A stretch of 40,043 nt of DNA from an uncultured Collinsella sp. (GCA_949288855.1 CASELS010000007.1:1-40043), one strand, 5' to 3'; numbered from the stretch's first letter, positions 7,314 through 18,017 are shown. Made by a program: numbers and translations. The notes: generated by a model not told the origin, from the sequence alone.

Positions 7314-10016
7314 ATGGCTGAGATGCTAGAAGAGATGCCAAAGAACTACGAGCCCGCTGAGCGCGAGCCCGAGATTCTTGCTAAGTGGCTCGAGGGCGGC
7401 TACTACCAGCGCCGTCCCGGCGTGGGCGACTGCACGGTCACCATCCCGCCGCCCAACGTCACGGGCGTGCTCCACATGGGTCACGCACTCGATGACTCCA
7501 TTCAGGACGCTATTGTGCGCGAGGCGCGCATGCGCGGTCGCTCCACCCAGTGGATTCTGGGCACCGACCATGCGGGCATCGCCACGCAGACCAAGGTCGA
7601 TAAGAAGCTCAAGGAGGAGGGCAAAAACCGCCTCGAGATGGGCCGCGATGCCTTCATCGATGCCTGCTGGGACTGGACGCATGAGTACGGCGGCACCATC
7701 AAGGAGCAGATCAAGCGCATGGGCTGCTCGGTTGACTTTGAGCACGAGCGCTTTACGATGGACGACGATTATGCCGAGGCGGTGCGCCGCGTCTTCTGCG
7801 ATTGGTACCACGATGGCCTCATCTACCGTGGCAAGCGTATCGTCAACTGGTGCCCCAGCTGCACGACGGCGATCTCCGACGACGAGGCGGAGTATAAGCA
7901 GGAGGCGGGCCACCTCTGGCACCTCCGTTACCCCTTGACCGAGCCGGTGAACGGCCAGGATTACATCGTGGTCGCTACGACGCGCCCCGAGACCATGCTC
8001 GGCGACACCGGCGTCGCTGTCTCGCCGAAGGATCCCGAGAAAGCCGCCTTTGTGGGCAAGACCGTGATGCTCCCCATCGTGAACCGCGAGATCCCCATCT
8101 TTGAGGACTGGCATGTGGATGCGGGCTTTGGCTCGGGCTTTGTCAAGGTCACGCCCGCGCACGACCCCAACGACTACGCTATGGGCGAGGCCCACGGCCT
8201 CGAGAAGATCAATATCTTCGACGAGCACGCGGTTGTTGTGGACGGCTACGGCGAGTTCTCCGGCATGACGCGCGACGAGTGCCGCGAGGCCGTCGTCGCG
8301 TGGTTTGAGGAGCATGGCCTGCTCGACCACATCGAAGAGCACGAGCACTCCGTCATGCACTGCTACCGCTGCGACACCACGCTCGAGCCCTGGCTCTCCG
8401 AGCAGTGGTTCGTCGCGGTCGACAAGCTCAAGGGGCCGGCGATCGAGGCGGTCGAGAGCGGACGCGTGCGTTTTAACGCCGAGCGCTGGAAGCAGTCCTA
8501 CCTCACCTGGATGGAGAATCTTAAGGACTGGTGCATCTCGCGCCAGCTGTGGTGGGGTCACCGCATCCCGGTCTTCTATTGCGAGGACTGCGGTTGGGAG
8601 GACGCCCTCATGGAGGACGCGCACGTGTGTCCCAAGTGCGGCGGCCATCACGTTCATCAGGACGAGAACGTGCTCGACACCTGGTTCAGCTCGCAGCTGT
8701 GGACCTTCGCCACGCAGGGCTGGCCGCAGGATCCCTCGGCGCTCGAGGGGCATCATCCCACCACGGCGCTTGTCACCGCGCGCGACATCATCGCGCTATG
8801 GGTTGCGCGCATGATCATGAGCTCCGAGTACTTCCTGCACGAGGAGCCGTTCCATGACGTCGTCATCTACCCGACGATCCTTGCCAAGGACGGCAGCCGC
8901 ATGTCCAAGTCCAAGGGCAACGGCGTCGACCCCATGGACCTCATCGCAAAGTATGGCGCCGATGCGATGCGCTTTAACCTGCTGTCGCTGTTCACCAACA
9001 ATCAGGACGTCAAGTTCGACGCGGACATCGACAAGAAGACGCACGAGTTTTTGGGTAGCCCCCGCACCGAGCAGGCAAAGGCCTTCGTTACCAAGATTTG
9101 GAACGCGAGCCGCTTCCTTCTCATGAACATGGAGGGCTACGAGCCTGGTGAGCCGGTGGCCGAGACCGCAGCCGACGCCTGGATGTTCAGCCGTCTGGCC
9201 AAGCAGGTCAAGGCCGTCACCGAGGGTATTGAAAGCTACAACTTTGGTGAGACCGTTCGCGGCGTGCAGACGTTCTTCTGGAACGAGGTCTGCGACTGGT
9301 ACGTCGAGGTCACCAAGGCGCGCCTGAAGGACGACGCGGCGCGTCTGCAGGCGCAGCGCAACCTCATCTTTGTGCTCGACACCTCGCTTCGCCTCATGCA
9401 TCCGTTCATGCCGTTTGTGACCGAGGCCATTTGGGACCAGATGCCTGTGAGCGCCCTCGATATGGTAGGGGAGCGCGCAGACGCCCTTATGGTTGCCGCA
9501 TGGCCCGAGCCCGCGGATTACGAGCGCTGGGTCGATGAGCCTGCCGAGCGCGCCTTCGAGCTCACCCGCGCTGTGGTGACCGACGTGCGCTCCACGCGCG
9601 CCCGCTACCGCATCAGCCCCAAGGAGCAGCTCCGCGTGGTGGTTTGCGCCCATTCTGCCGAGGTTGCGGACGCTATGGCGCCCATGGCGGGCTTTGCAGC
9701 GAGCCTCGCCAACGCATCTGCCGTCGAGGTTGCCGAAGGCGCGGCAAAGCCTGAGGGCTCCATCGCGCTCGCCGGTCCCGACTTTGACGCCTACGTGGTG
9801 GTGGGCGATCTTGTGGACTTTGCCGCCGAGCGCGCGCGTATCGAGAAGGCCGTCTCAAAGGCAGAGAAGGAGCTCGCCGGCGCGGAGAAGACCCTTGCCA
9901 ACGAGGGCTTCGTCGCAAAGGCCGCACCTGAGGTCGTGGCCAAGAAGCGCGAGCGCGCCGAAGAACTGCGCGCCGAGATTGCAGCGCTCACCGCTCAACT
10001 CGCCGACTTTGCGTAA
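7314..10016 (+). CDS. valS: valine--tRNA ligase
   Basis: A 900-residue class I aminoacyl-tRNA synthetase that charges tRNA-Val and edits mis-charged threonine. The HIGH motif is GVLHMGHAL (H54-M-G-H57, after PPPNVT), the KMSKS motif is RMSKS (529-533), and the CP1 editing region carries TTRPETMLGDT. Zinc-knuckle-like cysteines occur in YCEDCGW and CPKCGG (about 422-445). The C-terminal coiled coil (FAAERARIEKAVSKAEKEL) is the ValRS arm contacting tRNA. The start ATG 7314 follows GAAAGGAC; the frame is open upstream to 7209 but that extension lacks similarity and a ribosome site. Length matches bacterial ValRS. Confidence 0.97.
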   Translation: MAEMLEEMPKNYEPAEREPEILAKWLEGGYYQRRPGVGDCTVTIPPPNVTGVLHMGHALDDSIQDAIVREARMRGRSTQWILGTDHAGIATQTKVDKKLKEEGKNRLEMGRDAFIDACWDWTHEYGGTIKEQIKRMGCSVDFEHERFTMDDDYAEAVRRVFCDWYHDGLIYRGKRIVNWCPSCTTAISDDEAEYKQEAGHLWHLRYPLTEPVNGQDYIVVATTRPETMLGDTGVAVSPKDPEKAAFVGKTVMLPIVNREIPIFEDWHVDAGFGSGFVKVTPAHDPNDYAMGEAHGLEKINIFDEHAVVVDGYGEFSGMTRDECREAVVAWFEEHGLLDHIEEHEHSVMHCYRCDTTLEPWLSEQWFVAVDKLKGPAIEAVESGRVRFNAERWKQSYLTWMENLKDWCISRQLWWGHRIPVFYCEDCGWEDALMEDAHVCPKCGGHHVHQDENVLDTWFSSQLWTFATQGWPQDPSALEGHHPTTALVTARDIIALWVARMIMSSEYFLHEEPFHDVVIYPTILAKDGSRMSKSKGNGVDPMDLIAKYGADAMRFNLLSLFTNNQDVKFDADIDKKTHEFLGSPRTEQAKAFVTKIWNASRFLLMNMEGYEPGEPVAETAADAWMFSRLAKQVKAVTEGIESYNFGETVRGVQTFFWNEVCDWYVEVTKARLKDDAARLQAQRNLIFVLDTSLRLMHPFMPFVTEAIWDQMPVSALDMVGERADALMVAAWPEPADYERWVDEPAERAFELTRAVVTDVRSTRARYRISPKEQLRVVVCAHSAEVADAMAPMAGFAASLANASAVEVAEGAAKPEGSIALAGPDFDAYVVVGDLVDFAAERARIEKAVSKAEKELAGAEKTLANEGFVAKAAPEVVAKKRERAEELRAEIAALTAQLADFA

Positions 10017-10060
10017 GGACGGCGTTCCGTCAGCGTAATCGGCGCATGTGCGAATCCGCA

Positions 10061-10095
10061 CGGGTGCCCGCCAGTATATGGCGGGCACCCGTTTT
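10061..10095 (+). terminator. intrinsic terminator of valS
   Basis: CGGGTGCCCGCC (10061-10072) pairs perfectly with GGCGGGCACCCG (10080-10091) around a 7-nt loop and is followed by TTTT. It begins 45 nt after the valS stop. Confidence 0.92.
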
Positions 10096-10103
10096 GCGTT
10101 TAT

Positions 10104-10134
10104 TTGTCTTGCACACGTCTCCCGGGGTTACTAT
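10104..10134 (+). promoter_or_regulatory. candidate promoter for the gene at 10196
   Basis: TTGTCT (10104-10109) and TACTAT (10129-10134) have a 19-nt spacer, slightly long. They lie right after the valS terminator and about 60 nt before the start codon. Confidence 0.35.
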
Positions 10135-10195
10135 GGAGGGGCGGTCGAGCAAGACATTCGTACAAAAGAGACCGCCTGCGCGATGGGGGAATACC

Positions 10196-11446
10196 ATGGC
10201 GAATCTCGAAGAGATGCGTGAGTTCACGCGGCACTGGCGTGCGTTTTGCGCCGAGGACGAGCACCTGTCGAATCTTTGCGGTCGCGTCCCGGTGGATACA
10301 GCAAAACTTACAGAGAGCGATCGGGGACATGACCTGTTCTCTGCTCCAGAATCCGTTGCGTATTGCGATGAGGCGTTCGCCAACGTGCTTGCCGGTGTTT
10401 TGACCGGAGCAAATGTCTCTGTGACTCCCGCAGACGCGCCCTGGGGCTGGTGGCTTGAAGATGAGGATTGGCAAGCCTACGCCTCGACCAAGGAATTGAT
10501 GACCGGGCGTACGCAAAAGTTGGATGAGATTGCCGCCATCGATGCGGAGCGCCGCGAAGCGCTCGATGCCGACGACGCCTATCGTGAGGCGGCGGGCACG
10601 GTCGAGACCTATCGGGCGTCGAATGCCGAGGATACCGCCACGCGCACCGAGCTCGCGCGCCGCCTCGAGAATCTTGCCGATGCTGCAGAACCGCATGCGA
10701 AGCGGCAGAAGGATTCCGCTTCGCGCCTCGTGAGTCGCCTTGCCGTGGCAGCCGCGGTGACGCTTGCGTGCGGCGTGGCCCTCTGGCTGCTCGCACCCGA
10801 TGTGCTGGACGTTTCCACGCGCGTTGTGCTGATAGTGCTCGTTGCCCTTGTATGCGCCCTTGTGGCGCTCCGTGTTCCTCAGGGCCTCGCGGTGGCGGTG
10901 CGCAGGCGCGGCAGGCTGGCTGACGAACGGGACCGCTTGAAACGGGCGCTTGCCGATGTCGATGCGCGCGTCGCGCTGCGGGCGGAAGAGCTCAAGGTGC
11001 GGGCGCAAGAGGCCGATGCCAGAAAGACCGAGCTCGAGAAGCCGTTCCTCTCTCCGCGTGCCAAGCTCATCGAGGAATGCGCCCATATCGAGCGGGACAC
11101 CATCGATGCTTTGGACGACGACCTCGCAAGGCGTGATGCCGCCTACGCTGCAGGTACGTTAATTGAGCTCCCCTTCGATGAGGCGTTCAGAGCCGCTCAG
11201 GAGCGCGAATGGGCGCTTCTCGACAGCTGGATGGGGGAGTACCTCGTCCGTCTGCCGCATGAGATCGAACACACCCTGAATGCTCGCTCGAGCGAAGAGG
11301 TCTGGCTCGAGTCCCACGATCCCTTTGGCAAGCGTTGGTGGGACCGCGCCGAGGATATCCTCGCTCTCATGGAGCAGGGAGGCGCTACTGATACCGCGCG
11401 TGCGCTCGAGCTCCTCGCCAAAACAGATGCTGACGGCGAGGCGTAG
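10196..11446 (+). CDS. hypothetical coiled-coil membrane protein
   Basis: A 416-residue protein that I do not recognise. It has an N-terminal soluble region (1-100) rich in acidic residues and Trp, a charged helical region (100-180, predicted coiled coil), two adjacent hydrophobic segments (about 182-200 and 209-227) forming a membrane hairpin, then a second charged coiled coil (about 237-290) and a helical C-terminal region (300-416). Both soluble parts probably lie on the same side of the membrane. The start ATG 10196 follows GGGGGA; the frame is open upstream to 10046, but that part overlaps the valS terminator. It has its own likely promoter and appears monocistronic. The architecture suggests a scaffold or envelope-associated role, but no function can be assigned. 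Confidence 0.7.
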   Translation: MANLEEMREFTRHWRAFCAEDEHLSNLCGRVPVDTAKLTESDRGHDLFSAPESVAYCDEAFANVLAGVLTGANVSVTPADAPWGWWLEDEDWQAYASTKELMTGRTQKLDEIAAIDAERREALDADDAYREAAGTVETYRASNAEDTATRTELARRLENLADAAEPHAKRQKDSASRLVSRLAVAAAVTLACGVALWLLAPDVLDVSTRVVLIVLVALVCALVALRVPQGLAVAVRRRGRLADERDRLKRALADVDARVALRAEELKVRAQEADARKTELEKPFLSPRAKLIEECAHIERDTIDALDDDLARRDAAYAAGTLIELPFDEAFRAAQEREWALLDSWMGEYLVRLPHEIEHTLNARSSEEVWLESHDPFGKRWWDRAEDILALMEQGGATDTARALELLAKTDADGEA

Positions 11447-11521
11447 GGTGCACCGCGCTTTTCCGTTTCCCGTTTACCGAGTCCTGATGCAATCACGCGC
11501 CCTCGCATGAGAAAATGATAA

Positions 11522-12991
<1,470 letters not shown>

Positions 12992-13059
12992 CAACCTTGG
13001 CTGACCGGGCTGACACAACAGGTTCCGGCCTCATTGGTTGGCTTATGTAGCTCAGTACC

Positions 13060-13095
13060 GTCCGGCTCCACCGAGCAGGTGGGGCCGGACTTTTG
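13060..13095 (+). terminator. intrinsic terminator of the 6-phospho-beta-glucosidase gene
   Basis: GTCCGGCTCCACC (13060-13072) pairs with GGTGGGGCCGGAC (13078-13090), one T-G wobble, around a 5-nt loop, and is followed by TTTT. Confidence 0.92.
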
Positions 13096-13157
13096 CGTAG
13101 CCTCGCCTTGTACTTCCACCTCTATCGCGTGCTGCGCGACGGTGTCTTTGAGGTGAG

Positions 13158-13316
13158 TTTTGCAACTTTTACGGTACTGAACCCGGGTAATGAACCCGAT
13201 GCAATATCCCTTAGAAGTCAGCTGGTAGAAGCCTTGCAACTTTTGCGGTAATGAACCCCAAGCAACGAAACAGGTCAAATTGCGGCTAATGGGGTTCACT
13301 AACCGTAAAGTTGCAA
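13158..13316. repeat. three copies of a 26-nt repeat (two direct, one inverted) plus a half copy
   Basis: Copy A (13158-13184) reads TTGCAACTTT then TACGGTACTGAACCC. A half copy GGTAATGAACCC follows at 13186-13197. Copy B (13234-13259) reads TTGCAACTTT then TGCGGTAATGAACCCC. Copy C (13291-13316) is the reverse complement of TTGCAACTTT then ACGGTTAGTGAACCCC. B and C face each other across 31 nt and could form a long imperfect hairpin. All three keep the ends TTGCAACTTT and GAACCC while the middle varies. The rest of the 524-nt gap (12992-13515) holds the upstream terminator and the fhs leader, with no credible gene. Confidence 0.8.
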
Positions 13317-13470
13317 AAAACTTGCAGGGCAAGCGATGCCGAGATGGTAAGCGACGCTGGCATGGCGAGCGGCGTCGAGATTGCAAGTAGTACCGGGCGT
13401 TCGTCGATTCCCATACGAAGGCTTACGCGTGGGAGTTTGTAGTTGGGAAGCGCGGAGCGGCGAGAACGTC

Positions 13471-13476
13471 TATAGT
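13471..13476 (+). promoter_or_regulatory. candidate -10 element for fhs
   Basis: TATAGT lies 40 nt upstream of the fhs start. No good -35 sits at standard spacing. No tetrahydrofolate-riboswitch-like sequence was recognised in the leader. Confidence 0.3.
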
Positions 13477-13515
13477 GGAAGGACACTATCCATGCGCATG
13501 AGAGGGGTTGCGTTT

Positions 13516-15189
13516 ATGGCGGAGTACAAGAGCGATATCGAGATCGCGCAGGCGGCGGAGATGCTACCTATCTCGGAGGTCGCCGCTAAGGTCGGCCTTT
13601 CTGAGGACCAGCTCGACCATTACGGGAAGTACAAGGCAAAGGTTGACATCCACGCGCTCAAAGACCTGCCGCGCAAGGCAAAGCTCGTGCTGGTGACCGC
13701 CATCAACCCCACGCCGGCGGGCGAGGGCAAGACCACGACGTCGGTCGGTCTTGCTGACGCGCTGAATCGTCTTGGTAAGAAGGCGGTGCTCGCGCTCCGC
13801 GAGCCGTCCCTCGGTCCGGTCTTTGGCATCAAGGGCGGCGCCGCGGGCGGCGGTTACGCGCAGGTCGTTCCTATGGAGGATATCAACCTCCACTTCACCG
13901 GCGACTTCCATGCCATCGGTGCGGCTAACAACCTGCTCGCCGCCATGCTCGACAACCACATCCAGCAGGGCAACGCGCTTGGCATCGATCCCAAGCAGAT
14001 CGTGTGGAAGCGCGCTGTCGACATGAACGACCGGCAGCTTCGCCATATCGTGGACGGTCTCGGTGGCCGTATGCAGGGCGTGCCGCGTGAGGATGGCTTT
14101 GACATCACCGTCGCGTCCGAGGTCATGGCTGCGTTCTGCCTCGCGTCCGACCTTATGGATCTCAAACGCCGCCTCGGCCGCATGGTCGTTGCCTACACCT
14201 ATGGCGGCGAGCCCGTTACCGCTGCCGATCTTCATGCCGAGGGTGCCATGACGGCGCTGCTGAAAGACGCCATCAAGCCCAACCTTGTCCAGACGCTGGA
14301 GCACACGCCCGCGTTTGTTCACGGCGGCCCCTTTGCAAACATCGCCCACGGCTGCAACTCGGTCCAGGCAACCGAGACTGCCCTCAAGCTCTGCGACTAC
14401 GTGGTGACCGAGGCGGGCTTTGGCGCGGACCTGGGTGCGGAGAAGTTTCTCGACATCAAGTGCCGCATGGCAGAGCTCGACCCGGATGCCGTGGTCGTGG
14501 TGGCGACGGTGCGTGCTCTCAAGTACAACGGCGGCGTGCCTAAGGCCGAGCTTACGACCGAGAATCTCGAGGCTCTTGAGGCGGGCCTTCCCAACCTCCT
14601 GCGTCACGTGTCGAACATCCAGAACGTCTACGGCCTCCCCGTGGTGGTGGCCATCAACGCATTCCCCACGGACACCAAGGCGGAGCTGGCGCTCGTGGAG
14701 GAGAAGTGCCGCGAGCTTGGCGTGAACGTTGCCCTTTCCGAGGTATGGGCCAAGGGCGGCGAGGGCGGCGAGGCGCTCGCCCAAGAGGTCATGCGCCTTA
14801 CCGAGCAGCCGCACGAGTTCCATTTCTCCTATGAGACGGGTGCCACGATCGAGGAGGCGCTCGAGGCGGTTGCGACCAAGATTTACCATGCTGACGGTGT
14901 CGACTACACCCCCGGTGCGAAAAAGCAGCTGAAGCAACTTCACGACACCGGTTTTGGCAACCTCCCTGTGTGTGTCGCGAAGACCCAGTACTCCTTCACT
15001 GACGATCAGCATCTGCTGGGTGCGCCCGAGAACTTCCGCATCACGGTGCGCAACCTCAAGGTTTCCGCCGGCGCCGGATTTGTCGTTGCGCTCACGGGCG
15101 ACATCATGACCATGCCGGGCCTGCCCAAGGTACCTGCTGCCGAGAAGATTGACGTCCTCGAGGACGGCACGATCGTGGGGCTCTTCTAA
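13516..15189 (+). CDS. fhs: formate--tetrahydrofolate ligase
   Basis: A 557-residue enzyme making 10-formyl-THF from formate, THF and ATP, the entry of formate into one-carbon metabolism. The P-loop-like motif TPAGEGKTT (66-74), [21 protein letters not shown] split around residues 99-118, and the FTGDFHAI region are family signatures. Length matches FTHFS (about 555-560). ATG 13516 is chosen because GAGAGGGG lies 8 nt upstream and family similarity starts there; ATGs at 13492 and 13498 are in frame with a weaker alternative ribosome site (GGAAGGAC), so a start 6-8 codons earlier is possible. It heads the folate/C1 block reaching to folC. Confidence 0.96.
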   Translation: MAEYKSDIEIAQAAEMLPISEVAAKVGLSEDQLDHYGKYKAKVDIHALKDLPRKAKLVLVTAINPTPAGEGKTTTSVGLADALNRLGKKAVLALREPSLGPVFGIKGGAAGGGYAQVVPMEDINLHFTGDFHAIGAANNLLAAMLDNHIQQGNALGIDPKQIVWKRAVDMNDRQLRHIVDGLGGRMQGVPREDGFDITVASEVMAAFCLASDLMDLKRRLGRMVVAYTYGGEPVTAADLHAEGAMTALLKDAIKPNLVQTLEHTPAFVHGGPFANIAHGCNSVQATETALKLCDYVVTEAGFGADLGAEKFLDIKCRMAELDPDAVVVVATVRALKYNGGVPKAELTTENLEALEAGLPNLLRHVSNIQNVYGLPVVVAINAFPTDTKAELALVEEKCRELGVNVALSEVWAKGGEGGEALAQEVMRLTEQPHEFHFSYETGATIEEALEAVATKIYHADGVDYTPGAKKQLKQLHDTGFGNLPVCVAKTQYSFTDDQHLLGAPENFRITVRNLKVSAGAGFVVALTGDIMTMPGLPKVPAAEKIDVLEDGTIVGLF

Positions 15190-15206
15190 GGCTTCATCCG
15201 ACGCGC

Positions 15207-15295
15207 CGCACGGGGAGCCCTTCGGGCGTGGTCCTCGGCCTGCTGCCCCATTGGGGCAGCAGGCCTGTGGGAAACGCCCTGCGGGTCCCCGTGCG
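15207..15295 (+). other. branched structured element between fhs and fchA
   Basis: An outer stem, CGCACGGGGA (15207-15216) with TCCCCGTGCG (15286-15295), is perfect over 10 bp. Inside it are a short GCCC-TTC-GGGC hairpin (15217-15227), a perfect 13-bp hairpin GGCCTGCTGCCCC/GGGGCAGCAGGCC with loop ATT (15237-15265), and a weak CCC-TGC-GGG hairpin (15277-15285). The result resembles a cloverleaf. No T-run follows. It may terminate or process the fhs transcript, or be a dispersed repeat of this genome. Confidence 0.65.
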
Positions 15296-15312
15296 CCGTC
15301 GCGCATCAAGCT

Positions 15313-15318
15313 TAGAAT
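15313..15318 (+). promoter_or_regulatory. candidate -10 element for fchA operon
   Basis: TAGAAT lies about 50 nt before the fchA GTG and just after the branched structure, which would give fchA-folD-folE-cyclo-ligase their own start. No clear -35 is present. Confidence 0.35.
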
Positions 15319-15366
15319 AGTTTGCGTTGCCTGAATCTGTTCTCATTCATCTGAAGGGAGCCGTCT

Positions 15367-15999
15367 GTGGCCGAGAACTTGTGTGACTTGAGCTGTGCCG
15401 AGTTTGCCGGGCTGCTTGCCGCCAAGGTGCCCGCGCCCGGCGGTGGTGGCGCGGCGGCGATGGCGGGTGCCCTCGCGGTGGCGCTCTGCTCTATGGCGGG
15501 AAACTTCACGGCCGGTAAGACACGCTATGCTGCAGTCGAGGACGATATGCAGCGCATTCTCAACGAGGCGGAGTCGCTTCGCGCGGACCTGCTTGCCCTT
15601 GTTGAGGCCGATGCCCATGCCTTTGAGCCCTTGGCCCAGGCCTACAAGATCCCCGCGGACGACCCTGGCAAGACGCGCGCACTCGAGACGGCGCTGCACG
15701 GTGCCTGCGCGGTCCCGCTCGATATCATGCGCGCCTGCGCGCACGCCCTCGATCTGCTTGAGGAGATGGGGGAGAAGGGAAGCCGCATGATGCGCTCGGA
15801 TGTGGGCTGCGGTGCGGCGCTTGCCGCCGGGGCCCTTCGCGCGGCGCATCTGACGGTGCTCGTCAACACGACATCGCTCGCGGGCGACCCCGTTGCGCGC
15901 GCCTTTGAGGACGAGGCGGACGAGCTGCTCTCGTCCTATATCCCGCGTGCCGATACGCTCGCCGCGGGCATCGCGGCGTCGATTCGCGAGGAGGCGTGA
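15367..15999 (+). CDS. fchA: cyclodeaminase/cyclohydrolase family protein (methenyl-THF cyclohydrolase)
   Basis: A 210-residue, all-helical protein of the formiminotransferase-cyclodeaminase C-terminal (FTCD_C) family. It carries the glycine-rich PAPGGGGAAAMAGALAVAL motif near residue 22, typical of FchA and formimino-THF cyclodeaminase. Between fhs and folD, the likely reaction is interconversion of 10-formyl-THF and 5,10-methenyl-THF. A formimino-THF cyclodeaminase role is the alternative, but no formiminotransferase gene is nearby. The start is GTG 15367 behind GAAGGGAG. Its stop lies 2 nt before the folD ATG. It probably does the job that the adjacent FolD variant cannot. Confidence 0.85.
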   Translation: MAENLCDLSCAEFAGLLAAKVPAPGGGGAAAMAGALAVALCSMAGNFTAGKTRYAAVEDDMQRILNEAESLRADLLALVEADAHAFEPLAQAYKIPADDPGKTRALETALHGACAVPLDIMRACAHALDLLEEMGEKGSRMMRSDVGCGAALAAGALRAAHLTVLVNTTSLAGDPVARAFEDEADELLSSYIPRADTLAAGIAASIREEA

Positions 16000-16001
16000 T
16001 A

Positions 16002-16859
16002 ATGGCGGAGCTTTTGCGCGGTGCCCCGGTTGCCAAGAGTATGACCGAGGAGGTTGCCGGGCGCGCAGCGCGTCTCGCTGCCGCCGGTGTCACGCCCAGG
16101 CTCGCCATCGTGCGCGTAGGGGATAACCCGAGCGACGGCGCCTATGTGCGCGGTGCGCTCAAGCGCGCCGAGCGCGCCGGCGTCGCGACCGAGCTCGTCT
16201 CTCTGCCCGATACGGTCTCACAAGATGAGCTTATGGGCGAGATTGCCCGCATCAATGCCGACCGCTCTATACACGGCTGCCTGCTTTTGCGCCCCTTGCC
16301 GGCGCACATGGACGAGCCTGCCGTATGCGCGACCCTTGCACCCGAGAAAGATGTCGACGGCATCACGCCGGGCTCCCTCTTTGGCGTCTTTGCCGGGGAA
16401 CAAACCGGATTTGCCCCCTGCACGGCGGAGGCGGTCGTTGCGTTGCTCGAGCGTTCGGGAGTCGAGATTGCCGGCTCGCGTGTGACCGTCGTCGGACGTT
16501 CGCTTGTTATTGGCAGGCCCGTCGCCATGCTGCTCATGGGTAAAAACGCCACCGTCACCATCTGCCATACCAAGACGCGCGCCCTCGCCTCCGAGTGCGC
16601 GCGTGCGGACATTCTAGTCGTCGCTGCGGGCCACGCCGCCACGGTGGGGGCATCTGCCGTTCGCGACGGACAGGTCGTCGTCGACGTGGGTATCAACGTG
16701 GATGATTCTGGCACTCTTGTGGGCGACGTCGCATTCGACGAGGTCGAGCCCCTCGTGCGCGCCATCACGCCCGTGCCGGGAGGGGTTGGGGCGGTCACCA
16801 CGGCCGTCCTCATGAAGCATGTTGTCGAGGCCGCCGGGCGCGCGGTCCAGAAGGGATAG
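16002..16859 (+). CDS. folD: methylene-THF dehydrogenase, FolD family (cyclohydrolase residues missing)
   Basis: A 285-residue FolD with the NAD(P)-binding motif [16 protein letters not shown] (163-178), KDVDG (116-120) and C-terminal [15 protein letters not shown]. Two active-site positions deviate. After the conserved Tyr48, the Lys four residues later (human Lys56, needed for cyclohydrolase activity) is Ala52 (YVRGALKR). The Gln of the QLPLP motif (human Gln100) is Leu96 (GCLLLRPLP). It is therefore probably a dehydrogenase only, with FchA completing the pathway. ATG 16002 is chosen because GAGGAGG is 7 nt upstream; a GTG at 15996 is too close to it. The folE start is 2 nt after its stop. 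Confidence 0.92.
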   Translation: MAELLRGAPVAKSMTEEVAGRAARLAAAGVTPRLAIVRVGDNPSDGAYVRGALKRAERAGVATELVSLPDTVSQDELMGEIARINADRSIHGCLLLRPLPAHMDEPAVCATLAPEKDVDGITPGSLFGVFAGEQTGFAPCTAEAVVALLERSGVEIAGSRVTVVGRSLVIGRPVAMLLMGKNATVTICHTKTRALASECARADILVVAAGHAATVGASAVRDGQVVVDVGINVDDSGTLVGDVAFDEVEPLVRAITPVPGGVGAVTTAVLMKHVVEAAGRAVQKG

Positions 16860-16861
16860 CC

Positions 16862-17434
16862 ATGGCAGTAGATCTAGAGCGCGCGCAGGCAGCCGTACGG
16901 GAGTTTTTGCTGGCGGTAGGTGAGGATCCCGACCGCCCCGGTCTCGTTGAGACGCCCGACCGGGTCGCGCGGGCTGCCGCCGAGCTCTTCGGCGGCTACG
17001 ATGAGGATCCTGCTGTGCACCTGCGCAAACAGTTCCACGAGAGCGATAACGAGGAGATGGTGATCGTGCGCGACATCCCCTTCTCTTCGATGTGCGAGCA
17101 CCATATCCTGCCGTTCACCGGCAAGGCGCACGTCGCCTACATCCCTCGCGCCGGTCGCATCACCGGTCTTTCCAAGATTGCGCGCTGTGTCTCGGGGTTT
17201 GCGCACCGCATGCAGCTGCAAGAGCGCCTGACCGCCCAGATTGCCGACGCCCTTATGACGGAGCTCGAGCCGCTCGGCGTGCTCGTGGTGCTTGAGGCGG
17301 AACACACCTGCATGACCATGCGCGGAGTGCGCGCCGCAGGCGCCCTCACCGTCACCTCGGCGGTCCGCGGCGGCTTCAAGAACGATATCAAGACGCGCGA
17401 GGAGGCCCTGCGTCTGATCGGGCTCAATGGCTAG
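16862..17434 (+). CDS. folE: GTP cyclohydrolase I
   Basis: A 190-residue enzyme opening GTP to dihydroneopterin triphosphate, the first step of pterin/folate synthesis. The zinc ligands are C78 and H81 ([10 protein letters not shown]) and C150 ([10 protein letters not shown]). [18 protein letters not shown] (91-108) and the [13 protein letters not shown] segment are family hallmarks. Length is typical of short bacterial FolE. It starts 2 nt after the folD stop and overlaps the next gene by 8 nt, so it is part of a translationally coupled operon. Confidence 0.96.
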   Translation: MAVDLERAQAAVREFLLAVGEDPDRPGLVETPDRVARAAAELFGGYDEDPAVHLRKQFHESDNEEMVIVRDIPFSSMCEHHILPFTGKAHVAYIPRAGRITGLSKIARCVSGFAHRMQLQERLTAQIADALMTELEPLGVLVVLEAEHTCMTMRGVRAAGALTVTSAVRGGFKNDIKTREEALRLIGLNG

Positions 17435-18017
17435 CGCAAAAGGCGCTCTACGAAGGCAGCTTCGCGCCGTGCGCGACGCCATGCCCGCTGCCGAGCGATG
17501 CGAGCGCGATGCGCACATAGCCGAGCACGTCCGCTCCCTCTCATGCTGGCGCGACGCGCAGGTGCTGTTTTGCTACCTTTCGATGGGGTCGGAGCCGGAG
17601 ACACGTTCTTTGATCGAGAGCGCGTGGCGCGAGGGCAAGTGCGTACTCCTTCCGCGGGTCGTGCCCGACTCCCCGGTGCTTGCATGGCATCGTGTGGACG
17701 ATTTCTCCCGTCTTGCGCTCAGCTCGTTTGGTATGTACGAGCCGGTTTTGGGCGTGCATCCAATCTTCCCTCCTTCCACCGTGATGGAGCTCGAGCGAGC
17801 GGTCGCCATCGTTCCGGGCATCGCGTTCGACCGTCGCGGTTTTCGGTTGGGGTACGGCGGGGGCTACTACGACCGTTTTCTCGCCGCTTTTCACGGCACC
17901 TCAATAGGGATTTGTTTCTCAGACAGCGTGCGCGACGATCTGGGCAGTGACGAATGTCTCGATTCGTGGGACCGCGCCGTGGATATCCTGGTGACCGACG
18001 AGGGCGTCGTGCGTTAG
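17427..18017 (+). CDS. 5-formyltetrahydrofolate cyclo-ligase
   Basis: A 196-residue member of the MTHFS family, converting 5-formyl-THF plus ATP to 5,10-methenyl-THF and so recycling a dead-end folate. The hallmark is [20 protein letters not shown] (130-149). The N-terminal KGALRRQLR supplies the ATP-binding Lys/Arg. ATG 17427 lies within the 3' end of folE (8-nt overlap), supporting coupled translation. The role fits the surrounding one-carbon genes. Confidence 0.93.
   Translation: MASAKGALRRQLRAVRDAMPAAERCERDAHIAEHVRSLSCWRDAQVLFCYLSMGSEPETRSLIESAWREGKCVLLPRVVPDSPVLAWHRVDDFSRLALSSFGMYEPVLGVHPIFPPSTVMELERAVAIVPGIAFDRRGFRLGYGGGYYDRFLAAFHGTSIGICFSDSVRDDLGSDECLDSWDRAVDILVTDEGVVR

Noticed and set aside
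13286-13486. 66-residue minus-strand open frame within the repeat region before fhs
   Set aside because: It is built on repeat copy C and lacks a ribosome site or similarity.
13317-13515. Possible tetrahydrofolate riboswitch before fhs
   Set aside because: No match to the conserved THF riboswitch core was recognised, only the weak -10 and ribosome site.
13564-15309. 581-residue minus-strand open frame over fhs
   Set aside because: Low-complexity shadow of fhs; the plus strand has a complete, well-known enzyme.
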